Source of the DNA: Gymnopus androsaceus JB14
Lineage: Eukaryota; Basidiomycota; Agaricomycetes; Agaricales; Omphalotaceae
DNA: 64,000 nucleotides
Reading direction: 5' to 3'
Assembly: GCA_009733575.1 (NCBI GenBank)
Contig: ML769428.1
Span: forward strand, 1-64,000
Numbering within the stretch: position 1 is the stretch's first letter; every line of letters starts with the position of its first letter. Of the stretch, positions 10,668 to 22,608 are shown piece after piece. A program made the translations under genes and the position numbers. Under the pieces are notes generated by a model, which saw only the letters and a program-made list of their open reading frames with translations, searched no databases and was not told the DNA's origin.

Positions 10668-10945
10668 TTGGGTCTACCCGTTCGGAGAAAAGCCCAAGCG
10701 ACCTACTCTCTGCCCCCGCAAGTTATGGTTGGTTTCGTCAAAAAGACAATAGACGGATACAAAAACATGATGGCGGGATGGACCATTGCCTCGGACGACG
10801 TTGCGAAGGTCATCCTGGAAGCAGCGACAGACGGCACAGTCATTCTACGTTATTTTGTTAGGAACGATACTCGAGGATCATCAAGGCTGGTTAGGAAAGT
10901 AAGAACGACGAAGAGTATATTACCTTCATGAGTTCTTTTTTCAAT
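10668..10945 (+). pseudogene. C-terminal remnant of a short-chain dehydrogenase/reductase
   Basis: The translation includes VKKTIDGYKNMMAGWTIASD, VILEAATDGTVILRYFV and NDTRG, characteristic of the C-terminal end of fungal SDR proteins. A frame change near 10890 is needed to reach DEEYITFMSSFF, the expected end. There is no Rossmann GxxxGxG or YxxxK upstream. It is therefore a decayed fragment lying just downstream of the DUF6533 gene. Confidence 0.6.
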
Positions 10946-11142
10946 CGAAATGCAGTCGGTTCTTGAATTTCCTTGGACGGCGGAGCAAGGGTAAACCTCG
11001 AGTAGGGTACTTCTCTACGTACATAGGAATAGAATCTGTTCAATATACATTGGTAGCAGCAGCCCATAAAGCCAACATGACCTGAGCTCCGAAAAGCAAT
11101 CCATATGCTGACTATAAAGACTACTGCAGAGTCGCTGCTCGA

Positions 11143-11831
11143 CCGTCAAGTTTGAAATGTGGCCCCCACCTTTCCCCCAACTTACCCGAACTTTTTCTTC
11201 GCCTTCCAGATCCTCTAACTCTTGATATATTCCAAAGACCTTGCGGTTCCCTTTCGCTTTAGAAAGTGGAGATTCATCTCCCTCAAACAAGGAAGTACTG
11301 ATTGCTCTGGACATTGTACGGAAGCAGCCCATTGCCAATGAATCATGACAGTAAATGCCGAGTCGTCAAATAATTTATTGGTGACTATTATTGACGATAT
11401 ACAAAGGCGTGGAATTATATCGAGAAAGCCCAGATATCCAATGAACAAAGAAGTAATGGGACTGGTTCAATATTTCTGTCGTCAATATTGAGTTCAAGAA
11501 AGGACGGGGTGCAAGCAAGAAGATCAGTGTCGAGCAGCGGTACTTGGTCAAGTGCAAGTGCTTCCAATTGGTAGGATGATAGCTGGAAAAAGCGGGCGGA
11601 GGATTTTTTTGGCCACTCTCCGTTCACTAAGTAGGATTTTTTGTTGCTAAAACTCTCAACGTGCAGGTGCGTAAGGTTGGGTAATATGAGAGAATCCATG
11701 ATCAAGGAAAGAATCTGCGTGCTGGAAGTAAATCCCCAGAGATAAATTATCAACTGTCGTGAGGAGGGCACAGGCCAAGAATGGACTCCATTTCGGGGCT
11801 TCCCCTCAAACGATATTTGGATATAAATCAC
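11143..11831 (-). pseudogene. F-box/LRR-type gene remnant
   Basis: Minus-strand frames read LPNLTHLHVESFSN, SSYQLEALALDQVPLLDTDLLACTPS and, in another frame, FDDSAFTVMIHWQW. The last parallels FDDVAFISMISSRW in the pseudogene at 22609. The pieces are in different frames and no F-box N-terminus remains. It looks like the LRR half of a dead F-box-type gene, downstream and on the same strand as the DUF6593 gene. Confidence 0.45.
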
Positions 11832-11926
11832 AAATGTGATTTAGCTCTCTACGCCACAGGTATGATTTTAAGTAATTCCGACAGATTCTTGGACAGAATG
11901 AACAATTCGCAAACGAAATAAACTCT

Positions 11927-12646
11927 TCAATATTCTTTAGCTTCCTTCCGCTGTTGCTCAATGTATATAAACGTCACCAGGATTTCATCCATCATATGCA
12001 GACCTTCAGGAAAGATTTCCAAATAAGCACGACTTTTCAATGAGAATAGTTTGCCTCGGTGAAATGTGGCTATGGGGGTTTCCAATGTATCATTGGAAGT
12101 TAGCTGAAGGGAATGTTCAGTACTTTAACAAATCCACAGGAATGGAATGTTTTACCTTGGTACAGGTAAGAGGTAGATGCCATCTATATTCTTTTCCGTC
12201 TTGGCCAGTGAAAGCATAATGGCTGGAAGATTATACATATTAATGAGCTGGTTTGTGCCATATTATAATATAGTAGCTTACCGACCCAGCTGCTCCATTC
12301 GGAGCAACTCTTTCGCTAGCATCTCCCTTCCACTATAATGGCCTGTCCCGAACCGTATTTTTGCGTCGAACACTCTCCAGTCGATCTGAGCAATGTATAC
12401 GAAATTGGGATGTCCGGTGGTTTCATCGACAGAGTGCTCGGCCAGGGAATCCGCTTTGACTTCTTCACCGCTGGCGATGCCAATGTCAGTGGAGTCGGAA
12501 TCAGTGAGGGTTTTGGAGATAGTAGTAGTTCGATGCATCAAAGGAGTGTGCACCGTATAGATGGTTTTGCCTTCGTCATTACAGTAGTGGTTTTCTAAAA
12601 TCGAAAAGTAGTTATTATGGTTACGTTGGTGAAGTTTCAGTGACAT
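11927..12646 (-). CDS. DUF6593-domain protein
   Basis: The start is the ATG at 12646 (MSLKLHQRNHNNYFSILENH). Exons 12646-12282, 12222-12156 and 12103-11927 sum to 609 nt, giving 202 aa with clean GT-AG introns. Key segments are DWRVFDAKIRFG, then FTGQDGKEYRWHL, then ETPIATFHRGKLFS and LEIFPEGLHMMDEILVTFIY near the end. This order and the final (D/E)-x-(I/L)-(V/L)-(V/L)-T-F-(V/I)-Y motif are typical of DUF6593, an agaricomycete-enriched family of unknown function. No signal peptide is visible. The longer upstream open frame lacks an ATG, so I prefer 12646. Confidence 0.8.
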
Positions 12647-13829
12647 GGTGATAGTGAAGGAAGACAGGGATTTCTGAGGGTATTTATTGGAACGTAGTCC
12701 ATCAGGATCCGTATGGCGCAGCTGCGTCGTGAATTCAGTAGGCTCCACTTTGGTACGAGGCAGTGCCAGAAATGGTATAGAACAAGATGAATGGGATAGA
12801 ACTGGGCGACAGGAGGCAGTGGCACTGGTACTGTCAGTGTAGGAAATCTTGGCGCGTGTAGCGCTCAGACGGCCCGTTGTCGACTTCACCAAGCTCCACC
12901 AAGAAACCCGCCTTTCGCGTCCATGTCTCTATGTTGCATTATAATCTTTGTTTCCACCGATTTACCTTCATTATGGATATTCCTATATACTGTACTTGAG
13001 CGGTGCATAAATCAAGCTCATGGCCACACGATCCAATCCGAGATGTCCTTTGACTCGTACGGACTCGGCTGGAGAAATTCAGCTACTGTAATGGACAGAA
13101 AGCATACCCACTAGCTCTTCTCCGTTCACGGTCTCACTCTCTCCGGACAGGTTGGAAGCGTCGATGGACAGCCCAATTGTATCCAGATCTCCTTGGTTCG
13201 CGTAAATAAACGTATGGATGACTCGACCGAGATTGAATATTGAATCCTGGTATTCTCTTGATCAACATAGCGTTCCTTGCACTCTAGAAGCTCCGTCGAC
13301 AAGCGAAACCAGGTTAGATCACATTGAACGTACAATGAACAAGTACCAGATTGCATCAATTCAACTGTTCTGTCCTTCCTCAACGAATTAAATTGTCAAG
13401 AAGGCGTAGCAGGTACAGTATATCATTGTTTTTTTAATTTGCCATTTGATAAACTTTGGAAATATAGAACGAGCACTAAATCGATGAAAATCCATTGTAT
13501 AGCATAGAATAAGTGCGCGAGATAGCGACTTGAACAAGATTTCAAATAGTGGCGATGGGGAAGACGATGGGCTTCCCGGAATCGCTCGAATATCGAACGT
13601 TCGAAGCCAAACAAGAAAGAAATGAGGTCGGTTGCTCCTGTCTCCTCTGAAGTTCAATTGATGTTCATTTGCCTAGTTTTAATGAGTGTTGTGTTTTATT
13701 CTCGAACAGACGTAGACAAACCTTTCCATGGAAGTAAGGAACTTTTCCTCTTCACTCCTTCCGCAGATACCAATGAAATGCTGGAAGAAGAAGTTGTAAT
13801 GCCTCCGCCGCTACTTTGTGAAACCCCGT
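12647..13829. other. Intergenic, no gene recognised
   Basis: Contains the promoter side of the DUF6593 gene. A minus-strand open frame at 13126-13383 and plus-strand frames near 13622-13837 have no recognised domain. Confidence 0.4.
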
Positions 13830-13837
13830 CGGTTAAA

Positions 13838-14414
13838 TAGGGCTCTTCACCGTATCCGTAGCCTACGGTATACGGCCGTAAAATACGGTGACCGTTCCGT
13901 ACCGTCTCAGATTTTTGGTCTTGGGACCGTACCGTATCTGGCACAGTAATTCCCGTATTTTACCGTACCGTATACGGGAATACGGCCGTACTACGGAGGC
14001 TACAGGGAAGGTTTTGATAAAACTGTTGTATATCATTGAGCTACATACACTATATTTCAATCCTTAACATAATACAGTGTATCAGTCACTTCTGCCTCAA
14101 CTTTGTGCTTCCAATCTTCAGGTTTTGGTGAGGATTGACCCAGTCACACAGTGTGACAGATGTGTTACCCATGTCTAGCGTTCTTAAGGCTGATTATCCT
14201 GACTTCATACAAAAATATTTACTAGACTCTCATAGTAGCAATTGTAGCTCTTACCTGAGGTGCATTATATGGATAGAAAAATGGTACTTGGATGATTGTG
14301 TTTGAAGCTCCATACCGTATCTGTATACGGCCGTATTTTTGCCGTCGTAGAGCAAAAAATCAAACCGTATCCGGCCGTACCATAGCTGCTCCGTACGTAC
14401 GGTGAAGAGCCCTA
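13838..14414. mobile_element. hAT-like MITE, 577 bp, TSD CGGTTAAA
   Basis: The terminal inverted repeat TAGGGCTCTTCACCGTA at 13838 is mirrored at 14398-14414. It is flanked by the exact 8-bp duplication CGGTTAAA (13830-13837 and 14415-14422). An 8-bp TSD and a TAGGG start are hallmarks of the hAT superfamily. Subterminal regions are dense in CCGTA/TACGG words, including the palindrome TACGGCCGTA, plausible transposase-binding sites. There is no transposase ORF. Confidence 0.9.
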
Positions 14415-14422
14415 CGGTTAAA

Positions 14423-15222
14423 CCTGAGATGTTCGGGGCGCTCTGGTCTGCAGAGATCTGTGATGACTCCATTATTTTCTTCTGCTTCCCGATGCAGCTT
14501 GGAGCGGGGAGATGCGCGGGGACAGCGCCATATCGCGACTGAAGATCTCCAAAAGCAGCTGCATAATCTTTCTGCGGGATCTGACGTAGATTTGATTCAG
14601 AGGCACCGTAGAAGAAACGGTATTTGTATTGGATAGAAGAAATGCGGTGGAATTGCTGGTGGGGATGTTCGAAGTCATCTTGAATTAAGGCTGTGAGCGT
14701 CGGGTGGTTGATATTGTAGATAGAATATGATTTTCGGACATCCTTTTATCCTTCCACGAAGAGTTTCTACATGGATCTATACTAATAAATAAAAAATATC
14801 TTACTTATTCAAATGACCAACAAATGACTTGCAAAGGAAGGAAGGAAGTTTGTTTACTACACGGTTGCTGTAACTGTTGAGAACCCTCCGAGGAAGTAAT
14901 CATATAGTCCAACCAAGTATCAATTCATAGTCGATTAACTCGTGAAACCCAAGTAGAAGGACTGCCAAATGTAGAAGATCGGATACTAGGCAAAACATAA
15001 CTGGAGTTCATTAGTGGTCGGAAGCGACACAACAGAAGTGAACTCATGTGAGGTCCCAACAAGGTCCCAAATCTTTGCAAAAATCGAGCAAATTGCTGAG
15101 GCTAGTACCAAGTATGTAGTTGTATATTAGCAAGCGCACTTGCGATACGTGAGCGGGCATAGACCTGAAACGAAATTGTCGACAACCAAGCAGTACAGTA
15201 GGAGTTATTCATTAGGCGGAGG
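14423..15222. other. No gene recognised
   Basis: A minus-strand frame from an ATG at 14678 (MTSNIPTSNSTAF...) runs 68 codons without a known domain. The rest is AT-rich and unremarkable. Confidence 0.4.
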
Positions 15223-15500
15223 ATGAATATATCTCCTCGTCGTACTCGAACCCGGGACCGCAAAACACAAACGGGGGCAGCTGAGACGGAAGCTGCTATG
15301 ATTCGCTACACCTCTCGCATTGCTCAAACAATCCCCTCTTTCGAGGCCTTTTTCATCAATGAGCATGCTGATGGGCAAGTCGGCGCTGACGGCTGGAATA
15401 TCCAGGGGTGGCTCAATGCCGAGGAGTTGCGCAGTGTTGACCATCGGGAGATGGTTGGGACGCTTGAATTCATCCCACGCACAAGTAATCCTAGTCATAT
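15223..15500 (+). pseudogene. C-terminal F-box-family remnant
   Basis: The frame reads MIRYTSRIAQTIPSFEAFFI then GWNIQGWLNAEEL. A similar tail (MIRYTSHIARKMPSIEAFL) ends the F-box pseudogene at 18901-18960, so the two are paralogous ends. No upstream F-box or LRR portion is recognisable. Confidence 0.45.
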
Positions 15501-15780
15501 AATCCTAGTCATTGCTTCTCCATTGACGAGAACGTTACCAAGATTATGTTGCCGGCTGGATCGATGCCTCCAAGTTTTGCCAGCAACTACTCGGCTGCGT
15601 CTCCATCTGCATCTACACAATATCTTGGCACTACGTTTTGGCTTGTGCTAGGAAACTGAACGCACTCAAGTAATCCATCCGACGATGAGAATATGCGTAT
15701 ATACCATGTACAGTCGTGTACGCTCAACTAGCACGGGGGTCTCCAAGCCATTCATTAAGGACAGTAAAGATTGTAATCAC

Positions 15781-17382
15781 TTAGGTGGACGTTGGGTTAG
15801 GTACAGGCCTAATCAGATCGAGTTCCTTTGGGTCTACTCCAGAAAAATCACGGTTCTTCAACTTTCGTCCATTCAGCTCTCGCTTCGTCAACCACAGGTG
15901 GAAAAGATGAACACAATCTTTGAGCTGATTAACAAAGTCAGAGCGAGTTCACCCAGAACAATATTGGCACATACCACTACGAAGACACCCAAGCCAACCG
16001 AGTTCCGGATCCTAAACATACATCAGTTTGTATGTCGGGGAATACAACATTGAACATACCACACAGGATCCATTTGTTGAATAGCTGAATCAGTGAAATA
16101 TCTCCAATATGATACACTTTCATACTGCTCCGGTACAAGTTTCGGAGACGAATACATGATTGCGGGACGCTGGATACCAAGGAAAAAGCGTAGGGTACTT
16201 GAATGCTGTGCACCAAGATATAGAAGATGACCCATTCCGCTAGCGATGAAAGGCTTCAAAAGGCCAGTCATTATTGAGATATTGGGGTACTGCGTAACGC
16301 CATCGAGGTTGGCAAAGGGTGAGTCCGGCTCATCATGAACCTCTCTCTGCACTTGCAGTACATGAGCTTCTTGCTCTTCTCCATTTGGACCTTCTTGGCG
16401 TCGTAAAATTCGACGTATTGTCAGTCCTTGAAGGAGGCTGGATCGTTGTGGAGGTTTCATACCCAAGACCCATTCAGAGAACCGAGGAAATAGTCGGTTA
16501 TAAATAGTGGAAGTGGCGAATACAATGCAACCGAACGTTTTAAGTCCAGGACGCCATGCAGTTTCCGACTCGGAACGAGCGGGGAATGTAGCGCCATTGA
16601 TTCGATTAGATTCTGCGGCAAGTTGTTCCCGCACTGAACGAGGAATCGATGGCCACAGAAAGAAAAAGGGTTCAAAGTAGCCGGCGGTCAGAAAGGGGGA
16701 AATAAGACGTATCGGAGTCAGGAAGAAGAACAGATGATGGCCAATATGCCAATTCGTGGGCTCATCTGTTAGTAAAAGATCGAACAACCTGCGATAATTG
16801 AGCTTCTTTACAAATTTTGTAGGCATTTCACGTACCCAGCACCAAAGTATTCTCTGACCGCTAGGGCGCCATACCCAGTCCCGAGCGCGAACAAGCCCGA
16901 AACGGCAAAAGCGCCCAAGCCAACGGCAGAAGTAACGATAAAACTCGTTCCCATTGCTTGGAACAGAGCGTCACCAGCTCGGAAAAGTAGCGAAGTAACC
17001 AGAAGTGGTAGATTTTTTTCAACCTGATATTCGTACCCGCATTGAGGACATTTTGGTCTGCTCGTTGGCCGGCTCGATAATAGATGCATAAGGCATGATT
17101 GGTGCGCAATTAGAGTGCATTTACAAGGATGAACCCACTCCCGACGCTTTTTAGAAGGATCTGAAGCCAATAGCTCAATAATTATCTGAGATTTAGCTAG
17201 CAAAGCTAACCGTCGAATCGTTCCTCGTCTCTGCAGATATAGCATTCTTTTAACTGTAAAGGTTAGCGCGAAATTTTATACACGAAAGGATGGAAACGAA
17301 CTCGTAGATCATTGACAGTGGGAGCTTTCCTATCGCCTTCATTTGAGAGACTGTTCAATAAAGTGGACCTTCGACGCGACAT
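15781..17382 (-). CDS. RING-CH (MARCH-type) membrane E3 ubiquitin ligase
   Basis: Exons 17382-17302, 17253-17211, 17160-16836, 16788-16060, 16011-15975 and 15924-15781 sum to 1359 nt, giving 452 aa with no internal stop. The RING-CH domain is near residues 30-85: ECYIC, then WVHPCKCTLIAH, QSCL and CPQCGY, giving the C4HC3 zinc pattern. After it come hydrophobic helices (AMGTSFIVTSAVGLGAFAVS; HHLFFFLTPIRLISPFL) and a further segment around residues 370-410. The tail ends with RDFSGVDPKELDLI. Proteins of this type ubiquitinate membrane cargo in ER or endosomal membranes; that role is inferred from family. The ATG lies 55 bp from the ATG of the divergent F-box pseudogene at 17438, suggesting a shared promoter. 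Confidence 0.88.
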
Positions 17383-17437
17383 GGGAGTAGGAGAAGCTGA
17401 TTAGCGCCTAGCGCTTATTTTCTGCCTCTCTCCCACC

Positions 17438-19090
17438 ATGTTCACGGCTGTTCTGCCTGAAGAGCTCCTACAAGCCGCGCTGGAAAATCTTGCCTATAAT
17501 CCAGAATTCATCGAACGCGAAACCCGCGATTTCGATGGAAATATGCGCGCAGTGAACTGTTCTCATTGTCTGTGGTCAGTCGCCAATTTCGACGATTATG
17601 TTTGCCATTATTATTTGCATATGTCGAGATACAAGGCAAAGATCTGCGCAATTTCTCGGAAAAATGTACTACTTTCGCATCGTTTCATCAGGTATGCTGA
17701 ATATCTTGTGAACTACCAGACACTGATTGACAAAATTGGCAATACTGCAGGACTCTCACTCTCAATGAATTTGACCCATCCTGTGGAAATCACCACCAAC
17801 GAACCAGCCTGATACATCTTCTTCATTTTTTAATGAATCTCTCCCAAATAAATCTAGAAAATTTTGCTGTTGATCAGCAATTACTCGCCGCACTGCAACA
17901 TCATCCCGTCACAACTGTCTTCCTTGGTACATTGGGAGATAACTCACTAATGAAGGCAGTGGAGGAGTTACTCCCTATGTATCACCTGGAGACTTGCAGA
18001 AAATGGTTGTTGAACGCCTTATCCTTCTACAGTGATGCAACTATTGATGCACACCCCAAATCAGGAAGGTGGCACTTAAGCGTTGTTCTTCAGTGTACTG
18101 CTTGAAAGAATCATGATTTTTGAGATTATGAGTACTGCGTAATGCTTAATAGGTGTGATTTTCACACGAGGAAGTCCAACAGCTTTTTTCAATGAGACAT
18201 AGGGTTCAAAGCACTTAAGCGCCATCAGCCTGATTTGGGGTGTGCATCAATAGTTGCCGTCACTGTATTGCCGTTCAACCAGAGTTATCACATCTCCTTG
18301 CCCATGGCTTGCAGGTAAAGCAATTAGTAGCATGCACAACTTAGTATCCTGCAAATTGGATCGTTTCGTGGCCTTCAGGAGCTTGAAATCCGCTGCGGAC
18401 ATCCTGTTACTCTTTGTCATGGCTCCCCGAGTTCACACGCGCACATCCATTACTGAAAAAAATCAGCTTCATCAGCTCATATCTCAAGCTACCCTTCATC
18501 CTTCCTTTTGATTGAGGAAACCCAGAGATCCAATGATTGATAATACTATGATATCAAGCTTTTGCTGTTTCTCGACAGACCCCAGATTCAAAGTCTGTTA
18601 CTGCTCGATGAATGGTATGTCTCCAGGCTGCGCCTGCTGGTCAGTAAGGGATGCCTGAATCCATGTTTGCGACTTGCACATTCATTGTTCCCTCAGATCT
18701 CTGTTCTGACTATTGGGTGGTCCTCACCCACTGAGATGCCCGCTGTAAGTTGATATTGTCTCTTTCTGCACTTGTACACTGATTTTTTTCTAGGATCTTC
18801 TTCCGTTTCTTTCGCCATTTACCTCCCTACCGAGTGCTTGCACTGAATCATCTGCTCTCTGCAAAGCAAGTGCAATCTACCATTTCTAAAGAGGTCAAAT
18901 CTATGATTCGGTACACATCTCACATAGCACGAAAGATGCCTTCTATTGAGGCCTTCCTATGTTTTTGAGCAGGATATCGATTTCAGAGTCTGTGGATGGA
19001 TCGATGCCTACACATTGCGCAATAAGAATGGCGGTAGAGAAATGGCCGAGAAACTCAAGATCTATAAACATAGTATCACGCTACCTCCGC
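17438..19090 (+). pseudogene. F-box/LRR-type pseudogene
   Basis: Starts at an ATG in a good context (CCACCATG), MFTAVLPEELLQAALENLAY, an F-box-like pattern shared with 7722. The frame then needs several introns or repairs: RYAEYLVNYQTLIDKI (17690), NLSQINLENFAVDQQLLAAL (17836), FPQISVLTIGW (18700) and the tail MIRYTSHIARKMPSIEAFL (18901), after which stops accumulate. The order matches an F-box followed by leucine-rich repeats. Multiple stops and frame changes indicate decay, though some breaks could be introns. Confidence 0.6.
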
Positions 19091-19240
19091 AATACGCTAA
19101 ATTCTTTGTTTGATATGGCTTTAATTTGCGTATACACTTCCACTGTTCTTCTCTGGAGACCGGCCGTGTAACACACTTCCTTCTTCCTTCCACTAGTTGT
19201 TTATGCATTCATAATGTTTACCATCGTATCATATAATCTT

Positions 19241-22200
19241 CTACATAAAATCAATAGCCTTCTTCCTCCCTCTCGGTACTACCTCGGGTCCAGCTCCCTT
19301 GCCTTCCGAGGGAACCATCTCCTCATCGATATCTACACTTGAACGAGGTTGAACGGATGGCGAAGCTTGAGCAAGAACGCCAGCAGGAGCAGGTTTCTCC
19401 ACCCACATATCTTCATCCCCGTCAGCGACAACGCCTGGGCGCGTGCGTGATGGATTGACTTCCTGCTCCCCTTTCGATTTGTCCTTGTCCTTTTCTTTAT
19501 CCTTCTTCCTCTTCTTCCTCGGCTTGTCAACCACCACATGCAACGAATTACCCCCCTCCCCGACGTCATCCATAAATGACACAATAGCTTTCCGTTTCTC
19601 CTTTTTCTTTTCCTTCTTTTCCTTCTTATCCTTCGACTGCTTGACTGAATCCGAATCGACCTTAGTTCGAGCCTCACGTTTAACGAACGTTGGTTTGAAT
19701 GTATTAAGATCGATTGGTTGATCATCGGGTATCGCTGGGATAGACGAGGGAACCGGAACGACAGTAGAAGTAGCCGTGGCAACAACAGGTGCAGTTATCG
19801 ACGAAGGCTTTGTATCGTCATCCCTGTCAGCTCCGGCACCAGTACCGTCTTCATCATCACTAGAATCTTCGTCATCGCTGGCAAAAATAGCCTTGAACAC
19901 GTCTACAGAGGGTCGCTCGTACGACAACGTATCCCGACCCTGCGTTTCGTCCTCATCACCGAGACCGACGTTGGCTAGGTCTCTGGGACCACCCGCGCTG
20001 ACGCTCCCGACATTGCTCGTCGACGTAATCCCAAATTCGGCTGCGGAGAAGGTTGCACCAGAGGAAGAAGAGGGATCAAGCGTCGAGGAGGTTGGATCCT
20101 GAGAGGAAGGTTCCGGTTCCGCGGGAGGCTCAGGATTCGGATCCTTCACGCCAAACCTCTTGCACAACAACCTCGCAGGCTGCCAGAGTTTAACCTCTCT
20201 CGTGAGTGGCCCATACATCCCCAGCTTGGCAGCGTTCTCCTTTGGTGAAAGCTCCTTCTCTTTCTTTTCTTCCACCTTCTCTTCTTTATCCTTATCCAAG
20301 TCAGAAGGCGTATGCAGTCCCTCTACCACCTTGGGCCCATGCTCCACCACTGCCGCGCTCGTGAATCGCCCAGCCATGGCACCACTCATCGGCTTGAATA
20401 TCAAAGCGCTCTGAGCGTATTCCTCCATCTCGGAATTGAACTCGGGGATGGATTGGTGTGATAGCGGTTCTAGGGTGATGGTAGATTCGACATCAGCCTG
20501 CGACTGTAAATATGCTATATATCGTGCTTGTTTCACCGGATTTGCAGAGAATGGCTGAAAGCCTCTTAGGGCAGCACGGGCAATCTGAGGGTCGGTGCGA
20601 GGGATACGGGGAGTTGTGGCAGGAGCGAGAGCGGGAACGGCTGAAGAGGACGGTTCTGCCGGTCCAGATGAGGAAGAATGTAAGTTCGCTGCAATATTTT
20701 TCAGCCTCTCGCGGTCCTTTTGAGACATAAAGTCGAACACGGAACGAGGAGCGGAGGGAAGCGGTGTTTCACCGAGTAATCGATCCTCGCTACAATGGAG
20801 ATTAACGATGTTAAGAACTTAGGAGAACTTCAACCATACCTCATCTGCGGATAAGCCACTTGCTTTCCACTTGCCATGCGGCATCGCAGCAGCAGCAGCG
20901 TTCAGCCTCGACATTCTCCTTGTTCGAGTTGGAACTTGATTGAGACCAGACGCGTTTCGGGTCAGGTTTCCAGCCTGGAGGGATATCAGGTAGAGGATAC
21001 CTGTAAAAGCCAAACGCCATTAGATTTCTTATGCAGTTAAATTGACACAGCTGAGGCAGCTTACCATCGATCTTCCATGACCGGTTTACCCGACAACATG
21101 AACCCAGGCAGGACAGCAGTCGATGGTTCTTTCACCGTTGAACTTGGTCCTGAAGTAGACCCCTGATAAATGAATAAGACTAAAGATCAATGTGGACGTT
21201 CGAAGAGGCGAATTACCTACTAGTTTTGATTTCGATCCACCAACTGATATTCTGTCCCCGTCATGGTCATCAGTAGCATCGTACGCTAAACGATTCCGAT
21301 TTGCGGAACCGCCTTCGTATACGTCTAAATCGTCTTCGTCGGCGTCATTAAGAGCGCCGAGGCCAAATCCGGCTACAACGACGTTAGCGACGATACCATG
21401 GTACGTCAGACTCATGAAAACTCACAAGAAAGCTTCGGACCAGTACTGGTAGAACCACCTCCCTTTACGCCTAGTCTTTCATTCAAGCTCATCCCAGGCC
21501 TGATACCCCAACCCATGGCTGTTGTCTTTTCGTTCGACAGCAAGGATTCGGCGTATCACGCGGAGCGTATGTATGTTTGTTGGCTTCTTCCGAGTCTTCG
21601 TCAAGAGAAGCATCCATGGGTTGACCTGCACCAGTCGATGCTTGCAGATCCTGCAACCTTCTTTGTTTGAGAGTGATACGTGGACCAACTCCCTGCCCAA
21701 CGCGCCAGCCCATTTTCTTAAGAATCCGAGCGCCAGTAGAGTCTTTCGATGGCGGGAGCATTGCAGATTGGAGAGCAGCAGTGAGCGGACTAGTGTAGAG
21801 TTGGTAAAATTGTTCAATGAAACAGAAGAATGTGTACGCACTCGTCATCCTGGTTCTCGGTTTGTCCGCTGACAAGATCCATCTCGTCTGTTGTATCGAC
21901 GATCTTTCGGCTATCCTTAATGTCCTGCAGATCTTCTTCGTCCATAAAGTCCTCTGGTTTTGCCGTTTTCGTCCTGGAGCGGTCAGAGCGAGAGGATACG
22001 AATGTTTGCGGTGTCCATCCTACAGATTTTCGTTGATTATTTCACATTTAAGATTAAAAAAAGTGGTAACAAACCTTCCTTGGATCCAACAGTATTAAAG
22101 TACCCTGCACTAAACCCACCGGTAAACGCTCCATGAAGTCGTCGTCGACCCTTCTCATCCCTGGACATCTTGTTTCCATAGAGGGACGAATTCACCAGTG

Positions 22201-22371
22201 TCGCGGGATTTCTCGAGAGGTGGAAGGGGAGTACCAATCTATTTGCGTTTCAATTATGAGAGAAATGCGAGAAGAATGACGGTTCTCACCAAACAAAAAT
22301 TCTCATTAGCTTTTGCACTCGACGTATCGACGCCAATATCACCCTAGCTTCCGCTTTAGTCTGCTTGTCAT
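19241..22371 (-). CDS. GPATCH1: GPATCH1-family G-patch protein (with apparent frameshifts)
   Basis: The ATG at 22371 gives [10 protein letters not shown]. The conserved N-terminal block includes [40 protein letters not shown] and [16 protein letters not shown]. The G-patch lies in 21620-21780 ([18 protein letters not shown]). It is followed by [57 protein letters not shown] and [18 protein letters not shown]. The last exon (to 19241) begins in the [20 protein letters not shown] block and ends in a Lys/Glu-rich, nuclear-signal-like tail. GPATCH1 is a spliceosome-associated DEAH-helicase cofactor. Five +1 frame changes are needed to read it through (see findings); the long last exon is intact. 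Confidence 0.9.
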
Positions 22372-22608
22372 AGCATGAGATTATTGAGATAGAAGTAAGG
22401 ATAGGTCAAGCTCGTGGTTGTGGTCAATAGCAGGAAGCGTAAGCGCCGGTAAGCAAAGGAAGCGCTCGCAAACAACTGTACTAAGGAAAATATTATTACA
22501 TGTGTCATAATCTATCTACCCATAGTTTGGACGACTGCTTCACCAAGACTAGGAAGGTTCACAGCGGTGCATAAACTAGGCTGTTATTAGTACATATGTG
22601 GCTCAAGC

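Noticed and set aside
12338..12598. Plus-strand open frame
   Set aside because: Antisense shadow of the DUF6593 exon.
19443..20414. Several plus-strand Ser/Phe-rich frames
   Set aside because: Antisense of the Lys/Glu/Ser-rich last exon of GPATCH1.
22150..22345. Programmed +1 frameshifting at GG(A/G) TGA in GPATCH1
   Set aside because: Two of the breaks are near TGA codons, but the other three are not associated with stops, so a common recoding signal is unlikely.
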